Shown piece by piece: positions 32,583-53,388 of a stretch of DNA of 64,000 nucleotides. Within the stretch, counting starts at the first letter, position 1; each line of letters starts with the position of its first letter. The notes beneath the pieces are model-generated. The model saw only the letters and a list, made by a program, of their open reading frames with translations. It was not told where the DNA came from and searched no databases. The stretch is from assembly GCA_020796225.1 (NCBI GenBank), contig CM036764.1:22706733-22770732 (forward strand). The letters run 5' to 3'. Source of the stretch: Arion vulgaris. Lineage: Eukaryota; Mollusca; Gastropoda; Stylommatophora; Arionidae. A program made the translations under genes and the position numbers.

Positions 32583-32800
32583 ATTGCACCAGGACTTATC
32601 CCCTCATGGTTTGGTCCCTCTCCACAGAAATGGCACGCCACCTACTGAGCATATTGCACAAAACACAAACACTGTAGCTCCTCCAACAAACCTTGGGATA
32701 TCTGGAAAAATGCACTCGGAACAGAATGACGTGGTCCGGATTGAACCCACAACCTTTGGGACGCAAAAGCAAGGGATTAACCACATATCCACAGAGAGCC
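32583..32800 (-). mobile_element. SINE family D, near complete
   Basis: On the minus strand the head reads GGGGCTCTCTGTGGATATGT (box A region, mutated) and GGTTCAATCCGGACCACG follows near 32745. The usual body ends at TGCAAT near 32583. The head is the seed of the tandem array that follows. Minus frames of about 62 codons across it are not genes. Confidence 0.88.
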
Positions 32801-33893
32801 CCTTAGATTGATGCTATGTTGATGTATTATTATTATTAACCACATATCCACAGAGAGCCCCTTAGATTGATGCTATGTTGATGTATTATTATTATTAACC
32901 ACATATCCACAGAGACCCCCTTAGATTGATGCTATGTTGATGTATTATTATTATTAACCACATATCCACAGAGACCCCCTTAGATTGATGCTATGTTGAT
33001 GTATTATTATTATTAACCACATATCCACAGAGAGCCCCTTAGATTGATGCTATGTTGATGTATTATTATTATTAACCACATATCCACAGAGAGCCCCTTA
33101 GATTGATGCTATGTTGATGTATTATTATTATTAACCACATATCCACAGAGAGCCCCTTAGATTGATGCTATGTTGATGTATTATTATTATTAACCACATA
33201 TCCACAGAGAGCCCCTTAGATTGATGCTATGTTGATGTATTATTATTATTAACCACATATCCACAGAGAGCCCCTTAGATTGATGCTATGTTGATGTATT
33301 ATTATTATTAACCACATATCCACAGAGAGCCCCTTAGATTGATGCTATGTTGATGTATTATTATTATTAACCACATATCCACAGAGACCCCCTTAGATTG
33401 CTGCTATGTTGATGTATTATTATTATTAACCACATATCCACAGAGAGCCCCTTAGATTGATGCTATGTTGATGTATTATTATTATTAACCACATATCCAC
33501 AGAGACCCCCTTAGATTGCTGCTATGTTGATGTATTATTATTATTAACCACATATCCACAGAGAGCCCCTTAGATTGATGCTATGTTGATGTATTATTAT
33601 TATTAACCACATATCCACAGAGAGCCCCTTAGATTGATGCTATGTTGATGTATTATTATTATTAACCACATATCCACAGAGAGCCCCTTAGATTGATGCT
33701 ATGTTGATGTATTATTATTATTAACCACATATCCACAGAGACCTCCTTAGATTGATGCTATGTTGATGTATTATTATTATTAACCACATATCCACAGAGA
33801 GCCCCTTAGATTGATGCTATGTTGATGTATTATTATTATTAACCACATATCCACAGAGAGCCCCTTAGATTGATGCTATGTTGATGTATTATT
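32776..33893. repeat. minisatellite, about 19 copies of 59 bp
   Basis: The unit begins TTAACCACATATCCACAGAG, continues AGCCCCTTAGATTGATGC and ends TATGTTGATG then TATTATTATTA. The first 26 bases are the head of the adjacent family D SINE, and the rest is flank. Copies are almost identical; the main variants are GAGAGCCCC and GAGACCCCC, plus TTGCTGC. This indicates recent amplification or homogenisation. Confidence 0.98.
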
Positions 33894-34072
33894 ATTTCTC
33901 TTCTAATGTTCAACATGTTTGACTTGTGTATTTCTAGCATTTAGTGTACCTACTTCACGTTTTGTTTAGCTTTTGTTTTAAAATAAAATATATTATCAAA
34001 TTTCCATGATGGTTTGTACACATTGACTTTGATTTCTGTCTGCAGAACATTCATACTTGAAAGTCCAATCTA

Positions 34073-43708
<9,636 letters not shown>

Positions 43709-45095
43709 TTACTGAGAAGTTTATATTACTGCATGAAAGTGAGCTGTCAACAGACAGTGTCAACACCTTTTTATTACATGTTCTTATACTCATCAATATT
43801 TTTCTTACTTTCTTGCTAGTTAGAACATCAAAATTATCACTACAGTTGACCTCTCAGTAGAAAACCTGATTATCTTATACAGTATCATCTTTTTACTGAT
43901 GTGATATTTTGGAACAATTTATATTGTAGATAAATTCGCAGGAGACTTCTTCATTGTCGTTTATGATATATGTTGTAGTATAGTAGTAGGCCTCTTTCAG
44001 TCCCTAGGGACCATAGAGATGTGCCGCTGGATAGGTACTTTGTAGCTCAGTTAATGACTGTAAAGTCTAATGCGGGAGTGACAGTCTGTCACAATTCTCA
44101 CACCCAAATGATAAGAAAGGTCTCTCAAGATGGGATTGCATTCTGGCATGCTTGTTTTATCAGACTGTTCTTAAAATGCATCAGTACACTTTGCACCTCC
44201 TTTATACAGGTACATCTATCTGTCTTTGACAGCTATATTCTATATGTTTATGTCAAGAGCCTTCAACTCCTGCATTTATCTTTATATCGCATTTAGGTTC
44301 TTCCAGCTGTTCTGTATCATGGTAGGATACAATAATCATATTTCTGTCCTCCAAAATTAGTGAGCTTCAGATTCACATAGGAAACTCATTAACTCCAGAT
44401 TCACAATGGAACAGGGCAAAGCCATGTTTTTACAAGCCATTTGTTTTTATTTTTATAATAAAAACATCCATTAATGTGGCTCATGGTAAAAGGTATCCCA
44501 CCTAAAGCCACATAGTGTGACGCTTTGTCCACAAGGAGTTAATCTGTTGGATGTCTTTGTCTATAAAAATGTTGTCAGAATTAAATAGAACAAATTCATA
44601 ATTATCATCTATGTGATAATTGAACATTTTCAAATTTATAATTTCTTTTAGAACCAGTTAATTTTCAACCTGTCCTTATATTTCTCTGTTGCCCTCATAA
44701 TTTTGTCATGTTCTTGTGAAATGTACCTGAATTGTTTCAAGATTACATTTAAAGAGACAAAATATTTTGAAGTACAACTGTAATTAACAAAAACATAACA
44801 GTTGACAATTGTCTCAATGAATGAAAGGGTGTTGACATCTTGTTGTCACCTTACCATTGTCTGGTATATATGTTATTTTTTCACCTGACTTGTTTCACAT
44901 GTATGCCCATTATGTTACGCTTGATCTGGTTTGTATTGTATATGTGTCGAGATGACTTTTTGATGGCAGTATGTACTGCAACATAATGATCTTTCTGTTG
45001 TGTGTTTGAGGTGGTGAAACATTGATATCATGTGCAAGGTAACTCAAATATCTTTCCCATTGTACATTTATGAATAAAATGAGAGTTTGATATAA
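43709..45095 (+). other. probable UBE2E 3' UTR
   Basis: The region after the stop lacks recognised repeats. It contains AATAAA at 44457-44462 and 45073-45078. The second lies close to where repeats resume, so it may mark the long form. Transcript evidence would be needed to choose between them. Confidence 0.45.
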
Positions 45096-45261
45096 GTAAT
45101 ATTTATTTGAAACGGGTATTTGATCTGGAAAATCAGAGGTTCAATTTGATTACTGTATCATTTAAACGAATCCTACATGAGTACACAGATTCAGAAACAA
45201 GTGTACAAATGGTAGTTAGTGTCTCTGAAGTGTGTCATTAATACCATATTATCTTTAGTGG

Positions 45262-45498
45262 AACGTCTGTCTAAATGGATTAGAGCACGGGCTCCCATTC
45301 AGGAGACCCGGGTTCAATCCTTGGTAAGGTCAATTGAGTTTTTATCTGTTCAGGGCGTAAAGAATACAACCTAACCTGTGGAGTTTTGCAGCAACTGCGC
45401 GAGCCATGCAACCATTAAATTCCACAGGCTCATGGCCGCCTCTCTGTCCTACAATGCTTTATAAAGCAGTATTATAGACAGTAACAACAGTTTTTTTT
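45262..45498 (+). mobile_element. SINE family G copy
   Basis: The head GTCTAAATGGATTAGAGCAC (box A) and CGGGTTCAATCCTTGG (box B) are well preserved. The body then matches 19350-19530, with GGCGTAAAGAATACAACC and CATTAAATTCCACAGG. It ends in a T-rich run near 45490. Confidence 0.88.
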
Positions 45499-45542
45499 TA
45501 TGTTTGAGAACTTGCCACTTTGGTGTTCACTACTTAGTAAAG

Positions 45543-45770
45543 GTCTGGGTTCAGCTCCTCAATGTGGTGGAATTTTTCCCGACCACGACGGCTCTCAGGT
45601 CGACCCAGCCTCAACTGGGTACCAGACATGCTCTGGGAAAGTAAAGGCGGCTGGCGTGATGCTGACCACATCACCCATCGTGTGCTGACGGTCAATGAAA
45701 AATACAGGTCTAACACTGTATTGACCTATATACCATGAGGTATGAAAGGGTTCCTTTACTTTTTTTTTTT
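45543..45770 (+). mobile_element. SINE family J with 12-bp target duplication
   Basis: TACTTAGTAAAG at 45531-45542 and 45771-45782 flanks a copy that starts within the box B region (GTCTGGGTTCAGCTCC) and ends GGGTTCCTTTAC plus a T run. The missing box A shows 5' truncation. Confidence 0.9.
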
Positions 45771-45784
45771 TACTTAGTAAAGTG

Positions 45785-46565
45785 GGATGTAATGGCACAT
45801 TACAGTCCTGTGTATTATTGGTCTTCAGTACACATTTGTTTAGGGTTGTTTTAATATTCTTTGTCTTCATTAACCTTTTCGCAAGGCAGAAGTTTTTTTT
45901 TTTTTATCAGGGTGAACTTCCAGGAAAGCTGTCTTTCTATACTGTTTAGCTTGATGTTGGGTTTGTATAGTTTTCATTCTTTTAGATAATGAACTATGAC
46001 ATATGCTCTTACTACACTAGTTTTTAGCAGGGTTGGTTTTCTTGATGGCTTCCAAGGATAGTCCAACACCCACTGTACTGTACTGTTTCATTCAAAGGAA
46101 AGACAAAGACCATACATTTGCAATCTAAATTTACATGAATGGCCTTCTGCATAACTGTGCTGACCCACAAGTTAATGGGGATTTCCTATCAGGGTTTACT
46201 CTCCTAGCCTTTAGCTCTCCCGTCTCTAGCTCTCCTCGCCTCCCTCCCCAAAGTAGTGGATTTAACAGTTGCAGATGGTACCATCTACTGTCATACAGTA
46301 CCAGATGAAACATCTAATCTGACTGATAGTTACAGTGACTGAAGTGGTTAATTCTTAACGACCCTAAAATAATTAGTGAATACATTAAAAAAAAAAAAAT
46401 CAAGAGGAAAATAAAACAGAAAGTATTGTACTGACATTAGATGCAACACGATTATGCTTTCTCAAAAGGTATAACGATAGTATTCAATTTGATGAGTAAG
46501 TGTTGATTCCAGTTGTAGTGTTGTGCAACTGCTATTGACAAGATTACCACTCAACATCTGTTAGC
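45785..46565. other. no recognised feature
   Basis: T and A homopolymer runs at about 45893-45905 and 46387-46399. A 60-codon frame at 46131-46313 is unsupported. Confidence 0.35.
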
Positions 46566-46567
46566 AT

Positions 46568-46815
46568 GGAGGTCTCGATTGCGAGGTAATTAAGATGTTT
46601 GCCTGCCGTACTGAAAGTTGTGAGTTCGAATCTGGACTGGGACACAATATTTTCATCGGATCCCTAGGATTGTTGCAGGACCTACGGAGTTCATGCTTCG
46701 TGCAATGCTCTTGGCTGATGGCATGTCATTTATGGCGCGACAGGGACAGAGCCATATGGGGAAAGCCGGTGAAAACGAAGTCAACCTTTGCCTGTGAACC
46801 CTTTGGATCTATTAG
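46568..46815 (+). mobile_element. SINE family D copy
   Basis: The head has GGTCTCGATTGCGAGGTAAT (box A, mutated) and TGTGAGTTCGAATCTGGACT (box B). The body runs through CCCTAGGATTGTTGCAGGAC, ACGGAGTTCATGCTTCGTGC and GAGCCATATGGGG, ending at GAAGTCAACCTTTGCC. Confidence 0.88.
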
Positions 46816-47179
46816 CATTACCCAACATGTGACCAGAGAAAGTTTACTCCAGAGATAGCTATCTCCTGTAGCAGTCTCAACTGAAAATATCAACAGCTCT
46901 AACCTCTGCTATTTCTTTAAACATATTCTTTCTGAAGTCTGAAGAAGAAATGTATGTATCAAATGTTGTATTATGAGGTAATTACATGTACATTTTTTCC
47001 ATAAGTTGTATTGTCTCTGTCTCCCACATTTAGTTGTAGCTTGCATCTATTTTTGTACAACTTGCAACCTGCAACAAATTTTCTGATCGAAACAGGCCAG
47101 ATTTGATATATACTTGCCACATTGTGATTTGTTGTCAGTTCAGTTTCTCTTGTCATGTGACTGATTGTGTATCATCACA

Positions 47180-47410
47180 CTCACCGACATGGTCAAGTGG
47201 TTAGAGTGCTTGCTTTGTAATATAAATAAACAGTCATCTTTCCAGCTCAGACACACTACATATTAAAAAATGGGTACCTCACTCTCTAAGTTTTGTAATG
47301 GAAAGTTAGTGAAGTGAATTGACCACCTTACCTATAAATGTTACAGTCTAATACTGTGAGGTCTAACACACTTCACACCCTATATTACTATATGGTATAG
47401 AAGGGGTCTC
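47180..47410 (+). mobile_element. SINE family J copy, diverged
   Basis: The box A-like CATGGTCAAGTGGTTAGAGT is present; box B is replaced by an AT-rich insertion. The 3' half keeps GAATTGACCACCTTACC, TACAGTCTAATACTGTGAGG and GAAGGGGTCTC. It runs directly into a family D head. Confidence 0.65.
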
Positions 47411-47632
47411 TTTGTTGATGTGATTAAGCAGTTTTCAGGTCTTGGGTTCGAATCCGGAAATGTCGTTCAGTTCATGAGTGCATTTTTTCCCGAAGACCCT
47501 TATGATTGTTCCTGGTGCTACAGAGTTTATGCTTTGTGCAATACTCGGCCAGGTTGTGTGCCATTTCTGCAGAGAGAGACCAAGCCATATTGGGAAACCA
47601 GATTGAAGGAAGTCAAACCTTTGCCTTTAGAT
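47404..47632 (+). mobile_element. SINE family D copy
   Basis: The head GGGTCTCTTTGTTGATGTGA and box B TTGGGTTCGAATCCGG are followed by the body with TGGTGCTACAGAGTTTATGC, TGTGCCATTTCTGCAGAGAG and GGGAAACCAGATTGAAGGAA. Confidence 0.88.
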
Positions 47633-47689
47633 CCCACATTTTTATAGTATTGTATTACTTTTACGTCATTATTTGGTCTGTATTAAAGT

Positions 47690-47815
47690 CTGGTTTTGGA
47701 CATACAAGAAGGCTCGCCTGCATGGCGGGGGACAGCAGTCAAAGGAAATCAGTCAGAGTGTCATACTAATATTAGTATCATTGCTAATACCTGAATTCAC
47801 AGCGGTGATCGCAGA
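47690..47815 (+). mobile_element. SINE family F fragment
   Basis: AGAAGGCTCGCCTGCATGGC, GGGGGACAGCAGTCA and CCTGAATTCACAGCG resemble the 3' half of family F. It is strongly diverged. Confidence 0.4.
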
Positions 47816-48244
47816 TGATGATGATGACATACAAAAATAATTGACATTTTACCAGAAATCTGTGAATTAAAAAACAGTAATTAATAAAAACAATGACCTG
47901 TTGTTAATAGTACAATTAGAAATGATTGATAAAAGCAGAGTCTGTTTCTGAATAGATTATACAAGGAATTCTTAACCTCTGTAGAAATATTTTTGTCCTT
48001 GTTTTCAATGGCTACGTGCATACATGAATTATTATTATATTTGTAGTTTATTATTAACGAAATCATCAATGTGATGAATCTTGTCATCGCAACATGATTT
48101 AGTTATTGAATGAATGTATGTTGTCATCTGACATGTCATTGAAATATTAAAGAATGGCTGAGTTGTATCCGTTTCATAATGTTTATTAAATGCCATTTTA
48201 TTTGTGTTTGAACTTTCTGAGTTTATTTGTGTCTAGTGGTCAGT

Positions 48245-48748
48245 TACATTAGCAACATGAGCATAAGAAAGAAAGTTGGGACAGAATCTTGCTTGAATTA
48301 CATTGAGAAACAAGTGGCTTCAATGAAAGAAAGGGTCTCAATGGTGAAGGGGTTTAGTCGTTTGCCTGTCGTACTGAAGATTGTGGGTTCGAATCTGGAC
48401 TGAAACACATTTGCAAATTTTGTTGCCGGAGCTATGGAGTTTGTGCTTTGTGCAATGCTCTCTGCTGACAAGGACGAAGCCATATGGGGAACCCGGTGCA
48501 TGAAGTCAATCCTTCTCCTTTGGATAAAGAATGAAGTGGTTAGGCTATAAGAATGCAACCAAACTCTACAGTATACAAAGTCTTCTACAACAGAACATCA
48601 GGAAAGATGGTTAGATGGCATAGCAGAATCCTGTCAACAAACAAAAATAACTATCACCCAAGCCACTAGACCATCACAAGACAAAAACAGAAAACAACAC
48701 TGGAAACAACCCGATAACAGTGTGACGACCAAAAAAAAAAAAAAAGAT
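48245..48748 (+). mobile_element. LINE-L 3' fragment, split by a family D SINE
   Basis: Left part 48245-48312 encodes ISIRKKVGTESCLNYIEKQ. Right part from about 48528 encodes RMKWLGYKNATKLYSIQ-like residues and then KRWLDGIAESC-like residues near 48605-48640. It ends CAGTGTGACGACC plus a run of A (48731-48746). Compared with 58293-59012 the (GAA)n tail is replaced by poly-A. Confidence 0.8.
48313..48527 (+). mobile_element. SINE family D nested in LINE-L
   Basis: The head AAAGGGTCTCAATGGTGAAG and box B TGTGGGTTCGAATCTGGACT are followed by CCGGAGCTATGGAGTTTGTG, GCAATGCTCTCTGC and GAGTCAATCC-like ending. It interrupts the LINE-L reading between GAGAAACAA and AAGAATGAAGTGG. No clean target duplication was seen. 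Confidence 0.82.
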
Positions 48749-48784
48749 AATTACTTACTTGTAGACCTGGATACTTTCTGAACT

Positions 48785-49037
48785 TCTTCAAACGCTCCAT
48801 ATTGACCAGTTGTTAACCACTCTGTGCAATTTGTATGTGATCTGAGCCTTAGAGTGAGTACGTTGTGCCAGTTATGCACCTACAAGTAGGCCAGCACATC
48901 CGATTTCTGTGATGCTTTTTATTTACTATGGTAAGCTTCCTGAGGTCCTACATCAGTCGCCTCTTACAACATGCCTTGTAGGCCACAGTGGTACTATTCT
49001 TTGCTCCCCATGCGAGCCCCGGTACCACACAGGCAAT
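48785..49037 (-). mobile_element. SINE family A with 10-bp target duplication
   Basis: TTTCTGAACT at 48775-48784 and 49038-49047 flanks the copy. It runs from TCTTCAAACGCTCCATATTG to CGAGCCCCGGTACCACACAG. Its hairpin region reads AGTCGCCTCTTACAAC, one base off a perfect stem. Confidence 0.93.
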
Positions 49038-49247
49038 TTTCTGAACTGAAGTACAAGGTTACATTGCACAGCAGCAAATATGACCGAAGGTTCATCGGCT
49101 TCAATGAAACATCTATTTGATAAATAAAGAGCAGTTAGTTATACCACTTGACAATACTACAATGTAAACAATACTGATAAATGTATTCTCAAATAAGGGA
49201 TAAAATCACTATTGTAAGTTTCTAAATGCAGTTTGATGATTATCTCT

Positions 49248-49491
49248 TCGCCCGAGTGGTTGCCGGGTCCAAATTTGGGGTGTAAAGAATACAACCACTG
49301 TTACCTGCCATGCATGTCGAAGAGGCGACTAAGGAGGTTTGGATGAAATCGGATGCACGTGTCCTAAACTTGTAGAAGTTTAGGGGCCTACCAAATCAAT
49401 GTGCAACGTATACACGTTCTTGGCAAAGATCAAACATATCACAAAGAGTGATTAAAATTGGTGTAAAGAACGAACGCAAAGAAGAAGAAGA
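49248..49491 (+). mobile_element. SINE family B with 14-bp target duplication
   Basis: TGATGATTATCTCT at 49234-49247 and 49492-49505 is the longest duplication in the window. The element reads TCGCCCGAGTGGTTGCCGGG at the head, AAATTTGGGGTGTAAAGAAT, and ends in GAACGCAAAGAAGAAGAAG. Two small deletions are present. Confidence 0.95.
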
Positions 49492-49664
49492 TGATGATTA
49501 TCTCTATTTTTATTTTGAAATATATTTCTCATCAGTCACCCTCCTCATCCTTATTGATATGACTGTGAAACATACAGTAAACAATACTGTATCAATGAAC
49601 ATTAGATACTAGATCCTTTATTTGTTGTAAAGATGTACATTTCAAGCATCATCATCATCATATG

Positions 49665-49856
49665 CCATGATGACTAGCATAAACATCATGGATCTCCACA
49701 AGCGTCTGTCCTTTGTGCTGACTATCACTAGGATGTTGAGACCCTCTTCTGTGCCATGAAGCCAGACTGTTTAGCATTTTCTTTCTTCAGCTTCCTCAGT
49801 TTCATCTCCCATTGATTTTACTGGTTGTCACAATTTTTTCTAAACCTCCCTTATAT
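49665..49856. repeat. dispersed repeat M, copy 2
   Basis: It aligns with 22112-22312 through GGATCTCCACAAGCG-like, AGGATGTTGAGACCCTCTTC, TGCCATGAAGCCAGACTG and TTCTAAACCTCCC. It immediately precedes a family A element, as copy 1 nearly does. Confidence 0.6.
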
Positions 49857-49859
49857 AAT

Positions 49860-50112
49860 ATCGCCCATGTGATGCCGGGCCTCACAAGGGAAGCAAAGAA
49901 TAGTACCACTGTGACCTACAAGGCGTATCGTAAGAGGTGACTGATGTAGGGGGGTCTAGAGAAGCTACCTTAGTAAATAAAAAGCGTAGCAGAAATCGAA
50001 TATGCTGGCCTGCTTGTAGGCGCATAACTGGCACAGCGTACAATCACTCTTAGGCTCAAATCACAGAGTGATTAACAAGTGCTTGTGATTCGAGAGTGTT
50101 CGACGGAAGTCT
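49860..50112 (+). mobile_element. SINE family A copy
   Basis: The copy runs from TCGCCCATGTGATGCCGGGC through GTATCGTAAGAGGTGACTGA (mutated hairpin), TTAGTAAATAAAAAGCGTAG and CATAACTGGCACAGCGTAC. Its tail is degraded to GTTCGACGGAAG. Confidence 0.92.
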
Positions 50113-50346
50113 ATTCAATAATGATAATAATATGTATATACCGTATACATTACTCAAATAGATAGTTTATGTGAAAAAAATATTCAGCTCCTTATTCTTC
50201 ATAAATTATGGATTCACAACACTATTAAAAAGTTATTGACACAAGCTACACTAATCTTTCTACATGATATGACAGAGATATAACTGTGAAGTGAACATCA
50301 AGAAGTGGTTACCATCAGAATAAGACATATCATTTTACTGAAAGTT

Positions 50347-50595
50347 CATTGCAGATGACGTCTGTGGCCTAGGGGATAATGACTCGGTCTATTAACCCTG
50401 ACGTTCTGAGTTCGAATCACGCTGCGGACAGTTTGGTTGCAAATTGTTTCGTGTAGATTTTTACAAAGGACGATGGCACCACCCGTTCAGAAAGCAATGG
50501 CAAACTTCTGAAAGTAATAATGCCTAGAAAAATCACAAACAGCGTTTAAAAGCTGTGGTTGATTTGCAAAGTCCTGTAAAGGATATGCAATTAAC
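50347..50595 (+). mobile_element. SINE family H copy
   Basis: The head GTCTGTGGCCTAGGGGATAA (box A) and CTGAGTTCGAATCACG (box B) is well preserved. The body shares CAGTTTGGTTGCAAATTG, CAGAAAGCAATGGCAAACTT and AGTCCTGTAAAGGATATG with 37200-37440. A T-run follows. Confidence 0.88.
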
Positions 50596-50749
50596 TTTTT
50601 TTTTTATTACAGACAACATTTCATGTGGGGATGTATCAAGAAGCTGAGAAAATAGTTTGTAATGAATATTTTTTTTATAGATACTCATTACTTTTAGTAC
50701 TTTGAAGTATTTCATACTTACTATTTGCACATAGCTAATATGTAGGTTG

Positions 50750-51190
50750 AGTGATTGATCAATAGGAGGACCTTCATCATTGCACTTCGGTGAGTAACCA
50801 TGTGTGCTCTGATCTCTTTCTTACACAGGAAGATCTCAGCTTTAGTGCATGAACTCCATAGCACTGACGAGGGTCACCGATGCAATTTTGAAGATCAAGA
50901 AATTTTTGTAGGAATTTTATTTTTAGTTTTTTCTGATGAATTTTCCCAGGCACTGGCTTTCCAGCTTGTTCTTCTCTATTTTGAACTGCCAAGGGTTCTT
51001 TTACATGCTCAGATTGAACACGGGACATACGTTTTATCGTTCGTCTCTGATAGGACTAGGAACTTGATCTCACCTACACTGAGATCAGGATCTCTGGAAA
51101 AATATCCAGATGGCATCATGAGGGAGCGAATGTGGTACCTTTGTCATGAGAGACGAGCACATACCCTTTATACCACAGCGACGCCCAAAC
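50750..51190 (-). mobile_element. SINE family E, full length
   Basis: The tail side at 50765 reads GACCTTCATCATTGCACTTC and the head side at 51160-51190 is the complement of a box A region (GTCGCTGTGGTATAAAGGGT). The match to 40150-40575 is over the full length. The plus-strand frame at 50800-51204 (134 codons) is fortuitous. Confidence 0.88.
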
Positions 51191-51423
51191 ATGTAGATAT
51201 ATAGCTTCAGCCAGCAGATGATGAGAAAGTCCTTATTTTACAGAACAGAAGTGTAGCTTGCGAGTGCATCTTTTCAAATAAAGTCTTTTTTTTACATTGT
51301 GATGTTTTGTCATTAACTCTTTAACTACCAAAAGCCGATCAAACTCATAAAACTTAACCAATTTGACTTATAATAACAGTACATTCATTTACCTACAAAA
51401 TGATGTTCTGATGCATCAAAATA

Positions 51424-51475
51424 TGCTCGCCGGAGTGGTCACTGGGGCCCAAATTTGGGGTGTAAAGAAGAAGAA
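51424..51475 (+). mobile_element. SINE family B with internal deletion
   Basis: The first 40 bases of family B (CTCGCCGGAGTGGTCACTGG, AAATTTGGGGTGTAAAGAA) are joined directly to the tail GAAGAAGA. The missing part lies between two TAAAGAA sequences of family B, which suggests deletion or template switching between them. Confidence 0.85.
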
Positions 51476-51577
51476 GATCAAAATATGTTGACAAATAATC
51501 GAAAGTATAATTTGTACATTTAGGTAGCAATTTTGATTGCACTGGAAATGTTAAAAAAGAAATTATGGTACGAATTG

Positions 51578-51802
51578 TCAAAGCAACATCAGCTTTCCCA
51601 GCCGGATGTTATGGCGGGAGAGAAACACAAATAGAAGTGCGGTAGAAGTAGGAGGGGAAAAGCGCACTGGCGCAGGAATGACAAGAATTATAACCCGGTA
51701 AATTGCTGCTTCTAGTGTTGTGTCACTGCTATTACTTGTTGAAGTTTCACTACCAGGACACAGGTCAGTGCTGTAGAATGTGGAGATCCTGATGTTGTCC
51801 AT
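51578..51802 (-). CDS. open frame of 74 codons, hypothetical
   Basis: The frame starts MDNIRISTFYSTD and contains an NSSDTT glycosylation-type site. One hydrophobic segment follows (about residues 35-62, YRVIILVIPAPVRFSP onward). The layout of a short polar N-terminus then a membrane segment resembles the first exon of a class A receptor, but no diagnostic GPCR residue can be confirmed and no partner exon was found. It may be noise or a receptor pseudogene fragment. Confidence 0.15.
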   Translation of the reverse strand: MDNIRISTFYSTDLCPGSETSTSNSSDTTLEAAIYRVIILVIPAPVRFSPPTSTALLFVFLSRHNIRLGKLMLL

Positions 51803-51880
51803 CAGTATGTCCCCGCTATCTTCATTGTTGATGTTACCAAGGGAAAGACAATATCCAATACAGTTTGATCATCTGATTTA

Positions 51881-52018
51881 ACATTCTTTACACTTGCTAA
51901 ACTAGAACATTCTGTACATTTGCTAAACTAGAACATTCTTACACTTGCTAAACTAGAACATTCTTACACTTGTTACACTAGAACATTCTGTACAGTCGTT
52001 AAACTAGAACATTCTATC
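51881..52018. repeat. tandem repeat, about five copies of 24-27 bp
   Basis: The unit is AACATTCTTACACTTGCTAA then ACTAG, with small insertions such as GTACA. It is imperfect. Confidence 0.9.
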
Positions 52019-52374
52019 AGATAATTTGTGCACTCAACTAGGATTTGAAAGGTAAGATGGAGAGAGATTCAATTGCGACAGTTGTATAACAATTGTTCTC
52101 CTGGTGTCTTTACCTACAACAGTCGTATAGCAAATTCAATGCAAGACGCTTGACTAGGCAAAAAAGCCGTTGCTCTCCATATGACTCTACATAGTGTTGC
52201 CAGGTTCGGCTTGGATCTGGTTACTCAATACGGTAAAAAAAAAAACGTTGACAACAAAATCCAACTAATCATGAACTAGCAGGAGTTAGTTGAGTGCCTA
52301 TGCTCCAACTGGGGCTTGAAAGATTGAAAGACAAGAAGGAGGGGGGAGGGAAACCGAAAATAGCTTTTCCGATA

Positions 52375-52745
52375 TATTTTCACTTCCATACTGTCCCTCT
52401 CTCTTCCTTTCTCATAATCTAGTTTCCCTCTACCCTCTTTCTCACTTATTGTCACGGTCTTGCTATATCTCTATCACTGTCTGTTTCTCTTCTTTTCCAT
52501 CTGAATATCTCACTCTTTCCCTATTTCTCTCTCACTCCTCTCACTTTTCATCACTCCCTCCAGTTTTCTCTCTGTCTCTTTCTATCTCTTTCGTCCTACC
52601 CCATCTCTCTCCAAGTCTCATATTACATCTATCTGTTTCTCTCTCCTATACTCCCACTTTCTATCTTCCTCCCTCATTCTCGCTCTTCCTCTCTTAATCT
52701 CTTCATTAACATCTCGCCCTAATTCTCTCTACTCTCTGACTGTAT
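52375..52745. repeat. polypyrimidine (CT-rich) tract
   Basis: The plus strand is very rich in CTCT, CTTTC and TCTCC motifs. The resulting serine/leucine-rich frame at 52449-52697 reflects composition, not a gene. Confidence 0.9.
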
Positions 52746-52784
52746 GTCTGGTTTGTGTTTTCATGTTATTTCTTTCTGTCAGTC

Positions 52785-53388
52785 ACACCCACATTTAATG
52801 TCTTGCACCATGCCTCCCACATTAAATTTCTTGCACCATCGCACCCACATTAAATTTCTTGCACCATCGCATCCACAAAAAATTGTTTGCACCCACAACA
52901 CCCATATTTAATTTCTTGCATCCACACACCTACATTTAACTTATTGCACTCACACACCCACATTCAAATTCTTGCACTAACACCCAAATTTAAATTCTTG
53001 CACCAACACACTCACATTTAAATTCTTGCACCAACACACCAACATTTAATTTCTTGCACTAACATACCCACATTTAAATTCTTGGACCATCACACCCACA
53101 TTTAAATTCTTGCACCAACACACCCACATTTAATTTCTTGCACTAACACATCCACATTTAAATTCTTGGACCATCACACCCACATTTAAATTCTTGCACT
53201 AACACATCCACATTTAATTTCTTGCACCAACACACTCACATTTAATTTCTTGCACCAACACACTCACATTTAAATTCTTGCACTAACACATCCACATTTA
53301 ATTTCTTGCACTAACACACTCACATTTAATTTCTTGCACTAACACACCAACATTTAATTTCATGGATCAACACACCTACATTTCCTGT
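52785..53388. repeat. minisatellite, about 21 copies of 27-28 bp
   Basis: The unit is CACCCACATTTAAATTCTTG then CACCAACA, with frequent variants (CACTAACACA, TTTAATTTC). Copies are more diverged toward both edges. Confidence 0.95.

Noticed and set aside
32776..33893. CRISPR-like array of direct repeats
   Set aside because: Units are contiguous with no variable spacers, in an intron-bearing animal genome. It is a minisatellite.
45269..45320. Functional tRNA gene
   Set aside because: Box A and box B are good, but the acceptor stem does not close and a SINE body follows. The same applies to the heads at 50347, 55870 and 47410.
50800..51204. Plus-strand open frame of 134 codons as a gene
   Set aside because: It lies entirely over an antisense family E SINE. 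The equivalent copy at 40150-40575 has no matching frame.
52449..52697. Serine/leucine-rich protein
   Set aside because: It is a composition effect of the CT-rich tract.
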